The notes under the pieces were generated by a model. The model ran no database searches. It was not told the origin of the DNA and saw nothing but the letters and a program-made list of their open reading frames with translations. Below are positions 1-6,930 of a stretch of 14,754 nt of DNA, piece after piece. Position numbers and translations under genes: made by a program. The stretch comes from Anaerobacillus sp. (GTDB lineage Bacteria > Bacillota > Bacilli > Bacillales_H > Anaerobacillaceae): the NCBI GenBank assembly GCA_007120055.1, contig SKOL01000174.1, positions 1-14,754 on the forward strand, read 5' to 3'. The number at the start of each line of letters is the position of its first letter. Within the stretch, counting starts at the first letter, position 1.

Positions 1-274
1 AAACTCGTAAATCTTTTTCATCTTTTTCAATATAAACTAATCCTTTTTCTTTTAACCTTTTGACAACTTGCATCACCGTTGAACGATCCCATAAACCATA
101 TTTCGCAATAGTCGATATTGAGGCACGCTCCTCGAAAAAGATAACCCATAACGTATGTTGTTCCGCTTGAGTTAAACCGACAGATTGAGCTGCTTTTTGC
201 CAATCTTCTTCTACAGCTTTGGCAACTCCGCGAAAATAATTCATCACTAAATGTGGATTTATTTTATTAGTCAT
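1..274 (-). CDS. MarR-family transcriptional regulator, 5' part only
   Basis: The reading frame starts at ATG (274-272) behind the ribosome binding site GGGGAAGAGG and stays open for 91 codons to the left edge, where the gene is cut off. The visible product has a winged-helix layout: an N-terminal helix (MTNKINPHLVMNYFRGV), a segment like GLTQAEQHTLWVIFFEE, the recognition region ISTIAKYGLWDRSTVMQVVK at about residues 53-72, and the start of the wing (EKGLVYIEKDEKDLRV). This pattern fits dimeric MarR-type DNA-binding repressors and resembles the Bacillus Hpr/ScoC branch (EHH-LWI ... SISEIAKFG). Its targets and ligand cannot be told from the sequence. The C-terminal dimerisation helix is outside the window, so completeness is unknown. 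I am confident of the family and not of the ortholog. Confidence 0.82.
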   Translation of the reverse strand, partial: MTNKINPHLVMNYFRGVAKAVEEDWQKAAQSVGLTQAEQHTLWVIFFEERASISTIAKYGLWDRSTVMQVVKRLKEKGLVYIEKDEKDLRV

Positions 275-408
275 ATCCGATCCTCTTCCCCATTTGTCTT
301 ATAAACTTCCACTTATTCAATATTTTACCATAGGAAAAGTAAGGAAATCTAATAATATTTATAAAAACTACATTTTTACTAATTTAAATTATGATAATAG
401 TACTATGA

Positions 409-450
409 ACCAAACCAACAAACCACTAACCAACTGTCCAACTAACCAAA
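409..450. repeat. A/C-rich degenerate repeat tract, copy 1
   Basis: A run almost free of G, built from units such as AACCAAC and CTAACCAA. It shares CAACTGTCCAACT exactly with the copy at 10716-10757. It lies directly downstream (minus sense) of the yqjE terminator. Together with nearby A/T-rich sequence it fills the 227-bp gap between the MarR gene and yqjE. Confidence 0.6.
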
Positions 451-451
451 A

Positions 452-494
452 AAGCTAATTCAAGATCCACGTAACGTGGCACTTAAATTAGCTT
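452..494 (-). terminator. Rho-independent terminator of yqjE
   Basis: Outer arms AAGCTAATT (452-460) and AATTAGCTT (486-494) enclose AAG/CTT and the inner CCACGT-A-ACGTGG palindrome (467-479). Read on the minus strand the hairpin begins eight bases after the yqjE stop codon and runs into TTTTTT, as expected for an intrinsic terminator. Confidence 0.85.
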
Positions 495-501
495 AAGAAA
501 A

Positions 502-1623
502 TTATTTTTTAGCTACTTGTTGAACGATAGCGATAACTAGTTCTGCTGTTTTTTCTAACTCTTCGATCGGCATTCGCTCATTTGTTGTATGGATTTCTTC
601 ATATCCTACAGCTAAGTTAACAGTTGGAATTCCGTGACCAGCAATAATGTTAGCATCACTACCACCACCACTTGTTTTTAACTCAGGAGTGCGTCCAATC
701 GACGTAATTGCTTGTTTTGCAACTTCAACAAGGTGATCCCCATCCGCATGCTTGAAGCCTGGATACATCACGTCAATCTCAACTTCAGCGCTACCACCCA
801 TGTCTTTGGCTACCGTTTCGAAAGCTTCTTTCATTTTTGATACTTGTGCTTCCATTTTTTCAGGAACAAGAGAACGTGCTTCCGCTAAGATGTCAACACG
901 ATCACAAACGATATTCGTTTGGCTTCCTCCTGCAAAACGACCGATATTTGCTGTAGTCTCTTCGTCGATGCGGCCTAGGGGCATTTTAGCAATCGATTTA
1001 GCGGCAATCGTAATTGCGGAAACTCCTTTTTCAGGAGCAACACCTGCATGTGCAGTTTTGCCAAAAATTTTCGCTTGTACTTTTGCTTGAGTTGGTGCAG
1101 CAACAATAATATTACCTACCTTGCCATCACTATCTAAAGCATAACCATATTTAGCTTGAATCATAGCAGGGTCAAGCTCTTTTGCTCCTTTTAACCCTGA
1201 CTCTTCGCCGACTGTAATAATAAATTGGATCGTTCCGTGACTAATATCCTCTTCTTTCAACATTTTAATCGCTTCAAGCATCGCGGCTATTCCTGTTTTA
1301 TCATCCGCTCCTAAGATCGTCGTTCCATCTGTTTTAATATAGCCGTCTTCTTGAACGGGTTTTACGCCATTGCCAGGAACAACCGTATCCATATGAGCTG
1401 TAAAATAAATCGTATCTACATCTGTTTCATTGCCTTTTAACGTACAAATTAAATTCCCAGCACCGTGACCTGATTTTTCAGTCGTATCATCTTCAATCAC
1501 TTCAACCCCTAATGCAGAAAACTTCTCTTTTAATACGTCACAAATTTGTCTTTCATATTTCGTTTCTGAATCGACTTTTACTAGTTCTAAAAATTCACTT
1601 ACTAAACGTTCTTTGTTTACCAT
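502..1623 (-). CDS. yqjE: YqjE, M20-family (peptidase T-like) metallopeptidase
   Basis: A 373-residue cytoplasmic enzyme of the M20 zinc peptidase family, PepT-like branch. Likely metal and catalytic residues are visible in order: H77-x-D79 in FTAHMDTV, D107 in GADDKTG, the glutamate pair E140-E141 in VGEESG, D164 in LDSDG, and H345 near the C terminus. The small dimerisation lid domain lies at about residues 180-290 and includes KTAHAGVAPEKG. Length and motifs match B. subtilis YqjE, a putative deacylase or tripeptidase whose substrate is not settled. The ATG start follows TGGAGG with normal spacing. It lies 80 bp after yqjC, with a small A/T-rich hairpin (1668-1698) and no T tract between them, so cotranscription is likely. 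A strong terminator follows. Confidence 0.92.
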   Translation of the reverse strand: MVNKERLVSEFLELVKVDSETKYERQICDVLKEKFSALGVEVIEDDTTEKSGHGAGNLICTLKGNETDVDTIYFTAHMDTVVPGNGVKPVQEDGYIKTDGTTILGADDKTGIAAMLEAIKMLKEEDISHGTIQFIITVGEESGLKGAKELDPAMIQAKYGYALDSDGKVGNIIVAAPTQAKVQAKIFGKTAHAGVAPEKGVSAITIAAKSIAKMPLGRIDEETTANIGRFAGGSQTNIVCDRVDILAEARSLVPEKMEAQVSKMKEAFETVAKDMGGSAEVEIDVMYPGFKHADGDHLVEVAKQAITSIGRTPELKTSGGGSDANIIAGHGIPTVNLAVGYEEIHTTNERMPIEELEKTAELVIAIVQQVAKK

Positions 1624-1703
1624 ATGTAAATGCCTCCAATAAACCTATTTTATTTCTCTCGTCTATTATTTTACCACTGAACTTGTTTCTGGTAAAATTC
1701 TCT

Positions 1704-2234
1704 CTACTCTTTCTTTTCACAAAACTCATATAAAACCCCTTGAGCTGCTTTAGGGTGTAAAAATGCAACAAGAGCATTAGCAGCTCCTGGAACTGGAGAT
1801 TCATGAATTAAGCGAACTCCGTTTTCCTTCAAGTCATTCAGTCGTTCTTCAATATTATCCACCGCAAGGGCTACATGATGAATTCCTTCCCCTTTTTTCT
1901 CAATAAATTGTGCAATAGGACTATCATCACTTATCGGCTCTAATAGTTCGATCTTGGCTTCTCCTATAGACAAGAAGGCGACTCGTACTTTCTGAGTTGC
2001 TACTTCCTCAATTCCTTTAAGCTCTAGTTTTAAGCTTTCTACGTAAAACGGTAATGTTTCATCAATCGATTTAACTGCAATACCGATATGATCGATCTTT
2101 TTAGGTTCTGTCATTTTTTCTTTTGTTACTTTTTCCATTAACCCCTCTAACGTTTCACCACTAAATTCAGCATTCATCTCTAACAGTTCCTTTGTTGCCT
2201 CAATCCAGCGATTTATAACTACTTCTTTTTTCAT
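1704..2234 (-). CDS. yqjC: YqjC, VOC-fold methylmalonyl-CoA epimerase-like protein
   Basis: The C-terminal 135 residues form a vicinal-oxygen-chelate protein: DHIGIAV (H49), Q81, IELLEP, HHVALAV (H119/H120) and GVLYEF (E170) supply the usual His/Gln/His/Glu metal site of methylmalonyl-CoA epimerases, which interconvert (R)- and (S)-methylmalonyl-CoA. I place the start at ATG 2234-2232 because GGGGGAG lies seven bases upstream; a longer frame from TTG at 2249 would put that binding site inside the gene. The protein then carries an extra N-terminal helix-forming segment of about 40 residues before the epimerase core (MTEPKKIDHIG). That extension is unusual for the roughly 140-residue family. 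A weak internal start at M33, behind AGAGGGG, is an alternative. The gene is upstream of yqjE and probably shares its transcript. Confidence 0.85.
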   Translation of the reverse strand: MKKEVVINRWIEATKELLEMNAEFSGETLEGLMEKVTKEKMTEPKKIDHIGIAVKSIDETLPFYVESLKLELKGIEEVATQKVRVAFLSIGEAKIELLEPISDDSPIAQFIEKKGEGIHHVALAVDNIEERLNDLKENGVRLIHESPVPGAANALVAFLHPKAAQGVLYEFCEKKE

Positions 2235-2405
2235 AATAAACTCCCCCAATTTTAGAATTTTTTAAATAATTCTCGATAATAGTGCTTAAATCCTTCCTTC
2301 CTTTGCAAACGAATAGAAAAACTTAAAACGTTTTGCCATAAGGGTTGTATTATTTTAATAATCACAGTAAAATATTAAAGAGAAATTATTTGGGAGGTTA
2401 TAATA

Positions 2406-2498
2406 ATGCCCCGAAAATACCGTAAAATTATCGTTTATATCATGATAATTACAATGCTTCTAGGTACGATCTTTACTGGAGCAGCAATGTTTTTCTAA
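2406..2498 (+). CDS. prli42: Prli42-like 30-residue membrane protein
   Basis: A complete small gene on the plus strand: the ribosome binding site TTGGGAGG, seven bases, ATG, 30 codons and TAA. The product has a basic head (MPRKYRKI), then one hydrophobic helix (IIVYIMIITMLLGTIF) and a short tail TGAAMFF. The length, the R/K-rich head, and the pattern of a helix ending in TG-x-x-MF resemble Prli42, the mini-protein that anchors the stressosome to the membrane in Listeria and is found widely in Bacillota. That role is known for the Listeria protein and is only inferred here. It is the only plus-strand gene in the window and diverges from yqjC. A 3' hairpin follows within ten bases. No clear sigma-A or sigma-B promoter could be fixed upstream. 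Confidence 0.78.
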   Translation: MPRKYRKIIVYIMIITMLLGTIFTGAAMFF

Positions 2499-2507
2499 AA
2501 ATGAAAT

Positions 2508-2619
2508 AAAAAGAAGGTGACTTATAAGAGTCTGTCAGTTAGCTACTATAAAGTGATTTCGCTTCACTTTAGTCTCAGTACTTATTGACTGACATCTTCC
2601 TTTTAGTCACCTTCTTTTT
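2508..2619. terminator. Long bidirectional terminator between prli42 and yqjB
   Basis: A 112-base imperfect palindrome. Outer 15-bp perfect arms are at 2508-2522 and 2605-2619 (AAAAAGAAGGTGACT), middle arms TGTCAGT/ACTGACA at 2533-2539 and 2588-2594, and an inner 8-bp stem TAAAGTGA/TCACTTTA at 2549-2556 and 2564-2571. It starts ten bases after the prli42 stop and one base after the yqjB stop, with A and T runs at both ends, so it can terminate converging transcripts from either side. Confidence 0.85.
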
Positions 2620-2620
2620 T

Positions 2621-3136
2621 TCATTGTTCAAAAATTGCACCTTTTTGTTTTCCTAAACTATTAAAGTCTTGATCTGTTTTTGTAACATATACTTTAGTTC
2701 CAAGAGGTACTTTTGAAAATAACTCTTCTACTTCCTCATTAAACATTCGTACACAACCGCCCGTTAAATACATACCAATTGAATTCGGATCGTTCGTTCC
2801 GTGAATGCCATATATTCTGCCATCCGTTTCTTTAGCATCGAATCCAATCCACCTTGTCCCTAACGGATTCTCTTTCGCACCACCAATAATATTTTTTTTA
2901 CGATAATAAGGATCTATCGCTTTTACGATAATCGTAAACTCACCTTCTGGCGTCAACTCTTCTGTTTTCCCTGTTGCAATTTGATACACTGTGTCCACTT
3001 GACCATCGACAATAAAGGCCATTTCATTACTTAATTTATTTATAATTATGTAAGGATCACCGACTAACGGATTTTCACCAAGCGGCCAAATCGGAGAAAT
3101 ACTTAACATCAATATTATTAAGATCCTAGACGCCAT
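2621..3136 (-). CDS. yqjB: YqjB, L,D-transpeptidase (YkuD domain), exported
   Basis: A 171-residue protein with an N-terminal hydrophobic stretch (residues 3-18, RILIILMLSISPIWPL) acting as a signal or anchor, followed by a YkuD catalytic domain. The active site is visible: H112 in GIHGTNDPNSIG and C128-x-R130 in TGGCVRM, 16 residues apart as in the family. Such enzymes make or edit 3-3 crosslinks in peptidoglycan outside the membrane, using the cysteine as nucleophile. The usual S-H/K-G-C signature reads T-G-G-C here, a mild deviation. There is no LysM domain. The start is supported by AGGAGGGAG upstream of ATG. The symbol comes from position between yqjA and yqjC, as in B. subtilis, plus the fold. 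Confidence 0.88.
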   Translation of the reverse strand: MASRILIILMLSISPIWPLGENPLVGDPYIIINKLSNEMAFIVDGQVDTVYQIATGKTEELTPEGEFTIIVKAIDPYYRKKNIIGGAKENPLGTRWIGFDAKETDGRIYGIHGTNDPNSIGMYLTGGCVRMFNEEVEELFSKVPLGTKVYVTKTDQDFNSLGKQKGAIFEQ

Positions 3137-3190
3137 TTTAGCTCCCTCCTATTTTTTCCTTAGTTTACGATAAGTGATACTGACTTATAC

Positions 3191-3217
3191 TTTGTTGGTT
3201 TGTTGGTTAGTCGTTAG
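3191..3217. repeat. A/C-rich degenerate repeat tract, copy 2 (inverted)
   Basis: The minus strand reads CTAACCAACAAACCAAC, sharing 16 bases with the copy at 14569-14587. It starts 15 bases past the yqjA stop codon. Orientation is opposite to the other three copies. Confidence 0.55.
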
Positions 3218-3231
3218 TAAAACAGCTATAT

Positions 3232-4185
3232 TTATTTTTCTTCAACTCGGAAATGCCTTTTTATTATTAGATACTGTTCAATTTCTTTTACGAACGAAAA
3301 TAGAGCAGAACGTATTTCAAATTCTTCACGTGACCTTGGTAGATCCATTTCTTTAAACTGATCTTGAAGCTCGTTTAAACGATGTAAAAAATCAATAGGA
3401 CCCGTACTTGGTCGTACTGCTTCACTTAGTTCCTCTAAATATTCGGCGATTTTTTCTCCTTGAATAACTGTATGATCTAACGATGAAATAAGAGGCATCA
3501 TTCGTTCAATAATATCAAATTGCTTTTCTCTCATCTTAAAATAATGATAATATTGGTCCTCATAACGTAATAAGTGATTCTCAACATTTTGAAAAGCGAT
3601 GCCTTTTCCTCTTTTTAAAAGCTCTGCAGTCTCTGTGATTTCCTGTCCGTCCCAACTACTGTCTCCCTCTTTTAAATAAATAGCAAATTGTTGAAAGATT
3701 TTACTAAAATTACTTTCAATATCAGCTTGAATTGCTTCAAGTGTCTTCTCGACACTAGGCATATAAGCATTCATTAATAACGCCATACCAATCCCGATAA
3801 TAATAAGTGCAAATTCATTTAAAATAATGGCTACGGAAACTTCCGATAAAACATATAAGTGTAAAATGATGACAGAGCTCGTCGCAATACCTTCTTGAGC
3901 TTTGAGCAGAACTACCGTCGGAATAAACAAAATCAATAATAATCCGACAGCTAATGGATGATAACCGATTAATTCAAAAGTAATTGCGGCATAGGCCATG
4001 CCAATCATACATGCTAAAAATCGTTGCCAAGAAATTTGTACAGAGCGCCGACGTGTTTTTTGGACACATAAAATAGTAATAATCCCAGCTGATGCGTAAA
4101 AAGTCAATCCTAAGCTTTGAGCAATAGCTATTGCTAAAGCAGCACCAACGGCTGTCTTTAATGTTCGATACCCAATTTTAAACAT
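3232..4185 (-). CDS. yqjA: YqjA, aromatic acid exporter (ArAE) family membrane protein
   Basis: A 317-residue protein with two halves. Residues 1-142 hold about five hydrophobic helices (for example TAVGAALAIAIAQSLGLTFY, PLAVGLLLILFIPTVVLL and FALIIIGIGMALLMNAYMP). Residues 143-317 form a cytoplasmic, helix-rich C-terminal domain full of Glu, Gln and Lys. This is the layout of the Bacillus YqjA/ArAE_1 family (formerly DUF939), thought to relate to aromatic acid efflux although the substrate of YqjA has not been shown. The ATG start follows AAAGGATAAG. It is separated from the artPQR operon by a terminator and 150 bp, and from yqjB by 95 bp containing an A/C tract, so it may have its own promoter. 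Confidence 0.85.
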   Translation of the reverse strand: MFKIGYRTLKTAVGAALAIAIAQSLGLTFYASAGIITILCVQKTRRRSVQISWQRFLACMIGMAYAAITFELIGYHPLAVGLLLILFIPTVVLLKAQEGIATSSVIILHLYVLSEVSVAIILNEFALIIIGIGMALLMNAYMPSVEKTLEAIQADIESNFSKIFQQFAIYLKEGDSSWDGQEITETAELLKRGKGIAFQNVENHLLRYEDQYYHYFKMREKQFDIIERMMPLISSLDHTVIQGEKIAEYLEELSEAVRPSTGPIDFLHRLNELQDQFKEMDLPRSREEFEIRSALFSFVKEIEQYLIIKRHFRVEEK

Positions 4186-4306
4186 TTCTTATCCTTTCTT
4201 TTTCGGTATTTTTTCTCTTCTATATTATTTACTATACATACGTATTTGTCATTACAAAATCATTTATCCTCAAAGAGCAATTCTAAAACCAACAGCAGCC
4301 AAAAAC

Positions 4307-4337
4307 AAAAAAAGATGACTTGTAAGCCACCTTTTTT
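4307..4337 (-). terminator. Terminator of artPQR
   Basis: The minus strand reads AAAAAAGGTG-GCTT-ACA-AG-T-CATCTTTTTTT, a short hairpin with one G-T pair, flanked by A and T runs. It overlaps the artR stop codon by two bases, so termination is almost immediate. The remaining bases up to yqjA hold a weak A/C-rich stretch (4284-4300) and nothing else I can name. Confidence 0.72.
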
Positions 4338-5058
4338 ACAATATTTTATCTAAGAACGCTTTAGCTCGTTCTGTTTTAGGATGAGAGAAAAATTCAGCTG
4401 GTGGGGTATCCTCAAGAAGCCTTCCTTCTTCTAAGAAAAATACACGATCAGCAACCTCTCTAGCAAATCCCATTTCATGAGTGACAATTGCCATCGTCAT
4501 CCCGCTTTGTGCGAGTGACTTCATAACATCTAAAACCTCTTTAACCATTTCCGGATCAAGTGCAGAAGTCGGCTCATCGAAAAGCATGATTTCTGGTTCC
4601 ATTGCAAGTGCGCGAGCGATCGCAACACGCTGCTTTTGCCCCCCTGATAAACGAACAGGATACTCTTGGGCCTTATCTTCTAAACCAACTTTTTTCAATA
4701 AATCCATGGCAATTTGTTTAGCTTCTGCTTCTTTAATTCCTTTTACTTTCATTGGCGCATAAGTAATATTACTTAACGTATCCATATGTGGGAATAAGTG
4801 AAAATGTTGAAATACCATTCCGATTTTTTGACGTACCTTCATAATATTAGTTTTCGGATTAGTAATTTCATCTTCTCCAATCCAAACTTGACCAGACGTC
4901 GGGGTTTCTAGTAAATTCAAACATCGTAAAAACGTTGATTTTCCAGAACCAGATGGCCCAATGATTGCAACGACGTCACCTTTAGATATGTCAGTGCTTA
5001 TATCTTTGAGTACTTCTAATTTTCCAAATGATTTATAAAGATCTTTTACTTTAATCAC
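4336..5058 (-). CDS. artR: ArtR, amino acid (arginine-type) ABC importer ATPase
   Basis: A 240-residue ABC ATPase with all parts intact: Walker [10 protein letters not shown] (34-42), the Q-loop in [12 protein letters not shown], signature LSGGQKQR, Walker [13 protein letters not shown] and the switch histidine in VTHEMG. The sequence is of the polar amino acid uptake class (GlnQ/ArtR). It energises import through ArtQ at the inner face of the membrane. The start codon is GTG at 5058-5056, behind GGAGG, and the gene overlaps the end of artQ by eight bases, which suggests translational coupling. It occupies the place of B. subtilis artR (yqiZ). Arginine as substrate rests on synteny, since family members differ in specificity. 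Confidence 0.93.
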   Translation of the reverse strand: MIKVKDLYKSFGKLEVLKDISTDISKGDVVAIIGPSGSGKSTFLRCLNLLETPTSGQVWIGEDEITNPKTNIMKVRQKIGMVFQHFHLFPHMDTLSNITYAPMKVKGIKEAEAKQIAMDLLKKVGLEDKAQEYPVRLSGGQKQRVAIARALAMEPEIMLFDEPTSALDPEMVKEVLDVMKSLAQSGMTMAIVTHEMGFAREVADRVFFLEEGRLLEDTPPAEFFSHPKTERAKAFLDKIL

Positions 5059-5710
5059 TACGGCTTAACCTCCTCTCAAGAAGTCTTCCTAAGAGAGTTA
5101 AAGTCATTACTAAAATATAGTATATTAAGGCAGCAAAAATTAACGGTTCAAAAGGCTTATATAGGTTAGCTTGAACAATTTGCGCTCTTCTCATAATATC
5201 TAAAACCCCGATTGTGGAAATAATCGCAGATTCCTTTGTTAGCGTAATAAATTCATTCACAAGTGCAGGCAAGATATTTTTAATCGCTTGAGGCAAAATG
5301 ATATTAATTAGCATTGGACGGTATGGAACCCCAAGAGCTTCCGCAGCTTCTTTTTGTCCTTTGTCTACCGCTTGAATACCGGCTCGAATAATCTCTGAAA
5401 CATATGCTGCAGAGTTTAAACCGAATGTAAGTACTGCAGCTGCATATGCTGAAATATCTAACCCAGTAACTTGCGGTGTCGCAAAATAAATTAAAAATAA
5501 CTGCAAGATTAATGGTGTACCTCTAAAAACCGATGTATATGCATCAGCAAACCATCTTAAAACGCTAATTTTTCCTATCTTAAATATTGATAAAATTGTT
5601 CCTAAGATAAATCCAAATATAAGTGAAACACTTACAATTTGTAACGTGACCCATATCCCTTTTAATATGTAAGGGATAGAAGGCACGATTTGGGAAAAAT
5701 CCAAATTCAT
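5051..5710 (-). CDS. artQ: ArtQ, amino acid ABC importer permease
   Basis: A 219-residue membrane protein of the HisM/GlnP permease class. Hydrophobic segments occur at about 17-43, 63-79, 87-108, 145-170 and 188-211. The cytoplasmic coupling loop is visible as [13 protein letters not shown] (121-133) followed by [31 protein letters not shown] at 63-76 is typical of the polar amino acid permeases. A homodimer would form the channel between ArtP outside and ArtR inside. It begins 33 bp after artP; the nearest purine-rich element, GAGAGG, is rather far (about 12 bases) from the ATG, so translation may depend partly on the upstream gene. Confidence 0.93.
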   Translation of the reverse strand: MNLDFSQIVPSIPYILKGIWVTLQIVSVSLIFGFILGTILSIFKIGKISVLRWFADAYTSVFRGTPLILQLFLIYFATPQVTGLDISAYAAAVLTFGLNSAAYVSEIIRAGIQAVDKGQKEAAEALGVPYRPMLINIILPQAIKNILPALVNEFITLTKESAIISTIGVLDIMRRAQIVQANLYKPFEPLIFAALIYYILVMTLTLLGRLLERRLSRSD

Positions 5711-5743
5711 GCCTATCTCATTCCTCTCTAATTAATTTAAAAT

Positions 5744-6508
5744 TTATTCCTCTTCAGGATAAAACCACTTCATAACAAGTTCATCCATCTTACCATTTTC
5801 AAACATTTCTTGAAGAATCTCATTAAATTGATCTCTTAATTCACTATCTTTAGGAAAGGCAATCGCCGAACCTGCTTCACTTTCATCTTCAATAATAAAT
5901 GATGTTAATTCAGGGTTTACTGCAATATGTCCTTCTCCAACAGTATCCTCAATAATTGCTGCGTCAATACGATTACTCTTTAACTCTTGAATTAAATCAT
6001 TAATTCGGTTAAGTTCTGTGATTTCGATGTCACCAACTTCTTCTGCAATATCATTAGCAAGCCCTACTTGAATAGATCCTAATTGAACACCAAGTGTTTT
6101 TCCTGCTAGATCGTCCAGACTAGTAATCCCACTATCTTGCTTTGTTACAATCGTTTGCTGTGCTACATAGTAGATGTCTGAAAAATCAACGTTTTCTTGA
6201 CGCTCAGGTGTAGGTGTCATACCTGCTAAAACAAAATCAACTCGGTTGTTCGTTAGCGATGGAACTAAACCATTAAAATCCATGTCCTCAATTTTAAGTT
6301 CAAATCCTAATTTGTCAGCAATGTAATTGGCAATATCAATATCAAAACCGATAATTTCATCGCTTACAGCTGTATCAACGAACTCATAAGGTGGATAGTC
6401 CGCAGAAGTTCCCATGACTAATACATTATCGTCATTTGAACCACAAGCAGCTAATAAGCCTACTAATAATACAGATAAAAGTGCAAATAATACAATTTTC
6501 TTTTTCAT
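5744..6508 (-). CDS. artP: ArtP, amino acid-binding lipoprotein of the ABC importer
   Basis: A 254-residue extracytoplasmic solute-binding protein. The signal peptide ends in the lipobox LLAAC, with C22 as the lipidated residue, followed by a GSNDDN linker. The mature part is a bacterial SBP family 3 protein: the start GTSADYPPYEF, the hinge strand GFDIDIANYIA, the ligand loop GMTPTPERQ (R103 would clamp the alpha-carboxylate) and RIDAAIIEDTVG for the amino group. It captures an amino acid, probably a basic one, and passes it to ArtQ. The start ATG lies behind GGGGG. It is the first gene of artP-artQ-artR and has a recognisable promoter directly upstream. Confidence 0.93.
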   Translation of the reverse strand: MKKKIVLFALLSVLLVGLLAACGSNDDNVLVMGTSADYPPYEFVDTAVSDEIIGFDIDIANYIADKLGFELKIEDMDFNGLVPSLTNNRVDFVLAGMTPTPERQENVDFSDIYYVAQQTIVTKQDSGITSLDDLAGKTLGVQLGSIQVGLANDIAEEVGDIEITELNRINDLIQELKSNRIDAAIIEDTVGEGHIAVNPELTSFIIEDESEAGSAIAFPKDSELRDQFNEILQEMFENGKMDELVMKWFYPEEE

Positions 6509-6543
6509 TTTAATTTACCCCCAAATTTTCTTTTTAACATTTA

Positions 6544-6558
6544 ATTAATTATTATTCA
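6544..6558 (-). promoter_or_regulatory. ARG-box-like site downstream of the artP promoter
   Basis: The minus strand reads TGAATAATAATTAAT. It differs at one position from the half-site pattern TGAAT-N4-ATTCA used by arginine repressors (ArgR/AhrC). It lies just after the -10 box, where a bound repressor would block transcription. A/T-rich chance matches are easy, so this is tentative. Confidence 0.4.
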
Positions 6559-6567
6559 TAATAATGT

Positions 6568-6595
6568 ATAATAACACGTTATTATTATATGTCAA
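6568..6595 (-). promoter_or_regulatory. Sigma-A promoter of artPQR with overlapping palindrome
   Basis: A perfect -35 TTGACA (6595-6590), a 16-bp spacer and -10 TATTAT (6573-6568). The -10 box and spacer coincide with the perfect palindrome ATAATAAC-GT-GTTATTAT (6585-6568), which could be an operator. It lies 60 bp upstream of artP. Confidence 0.72.
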
Positions 6596-6611
6596 TAGCT
6601 TTCATGAATTT

Positions 6612-6760
6612 TTATACAAAACCGTCATGACGGCATTCCATACACTATCCAAAATGTAAAAGGCGGATGATTTCCTTCACTTCGCTTTGACCTTCTAACG
6701 AATCTCAGAGGCTCATTCACGAAATCATCCACCTTTTTTCGCAGAAAACCCTCATGATGA
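6612..6760. repeat. Hairpin repeat R, copy 1
   Basis: Two ACAAAACC/GAAAACC-x-TCATG motifs (6615-6629 and 6744-6755) flank a hairpin at 6658-6739 with arms GGCGGATGATTTC and GAAATCATCCACC. The hairpin contains a 23-base core (6687-6709) found unchanged in copy 2 at 10601-10623. The plus strand ends in TTTTTT, so it could terminate plus-strand transcripts, yet no plus-strand gene ends here. With the artP promoter and the TRAP terminator it accounts for most of the 422-bp gap between artP and the permease gene. Confidence 0.68.
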
Positions 6761-6832
6761 AATATCTTCGGAAACAACTTGAATGTAAATTAGACAACAT
6801 GAAAAATCCAGTCGATTTACACACAAAAAATA

Positions 6833-6908
6833 TCAGCCCCTTAGGAACTATACGGAATGTAATTGCGTCTTCACACGCTTACATTTATAGTATCCAAAAC
6901 GGAGCTGA
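6833..6908 (-). terminator. Structured terminator after the TRAP permease gene
   Basis: A 76-base interrupted palindrome: outer arms TCAGCCCC/GGAGCTGA (6833-6840, 6901-6908), then GG/CC, ACTATA/TATAGT, AATGTAA/TTACATT and GCGT/ACGC around a short loop near 6870. On the minus strand the last arm is followed by TATTTTTT. It begins 22 bp after the permease stop codon. Confidence 0.75.
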
Positions 6909-6930
6909 CTAATTATGAATTAATTTACTT

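Noticed and set aside
125..128. Possible truncation or frameshift in the MarR gene
   Set aside because: The frame is open to the window edge; the gene is simply cut by the boundary.
397..406. Palindrome ATAGTACTAT upstream of the MarR gene as its operator
   Set aside because: Short, A/T-rich and more than 120 bp from the start codon; no promoter could be placed near it.
752..1090. Plus-strand open frame of 112 codons inside yqjE
   Set aside because: It lies wholly antisense to a well-supported peptidase gene, has no ribosome binding site of note, and its translation shows no recognisable domain.
1595..1804. Open frame bridging the yqjC-yqjE gap on the minus strand
   Set aside because: It overlaps both genes in another frame and looks like a shadow; the product is rich in unrelated residues.
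2235..2249. Longer yqjC beginning at TTG 2249
   Set aside because: The GGGGGAG binding site lies inside this extension and is well spaced for ATG 2234.
2320..2400. Sigma-B or sigma-A promoter for prli42
   Set aside because: TTGCCA with TAATAA at 17 bp is a weak match, and no GTTT/GGGTAT pair has the right spacing.
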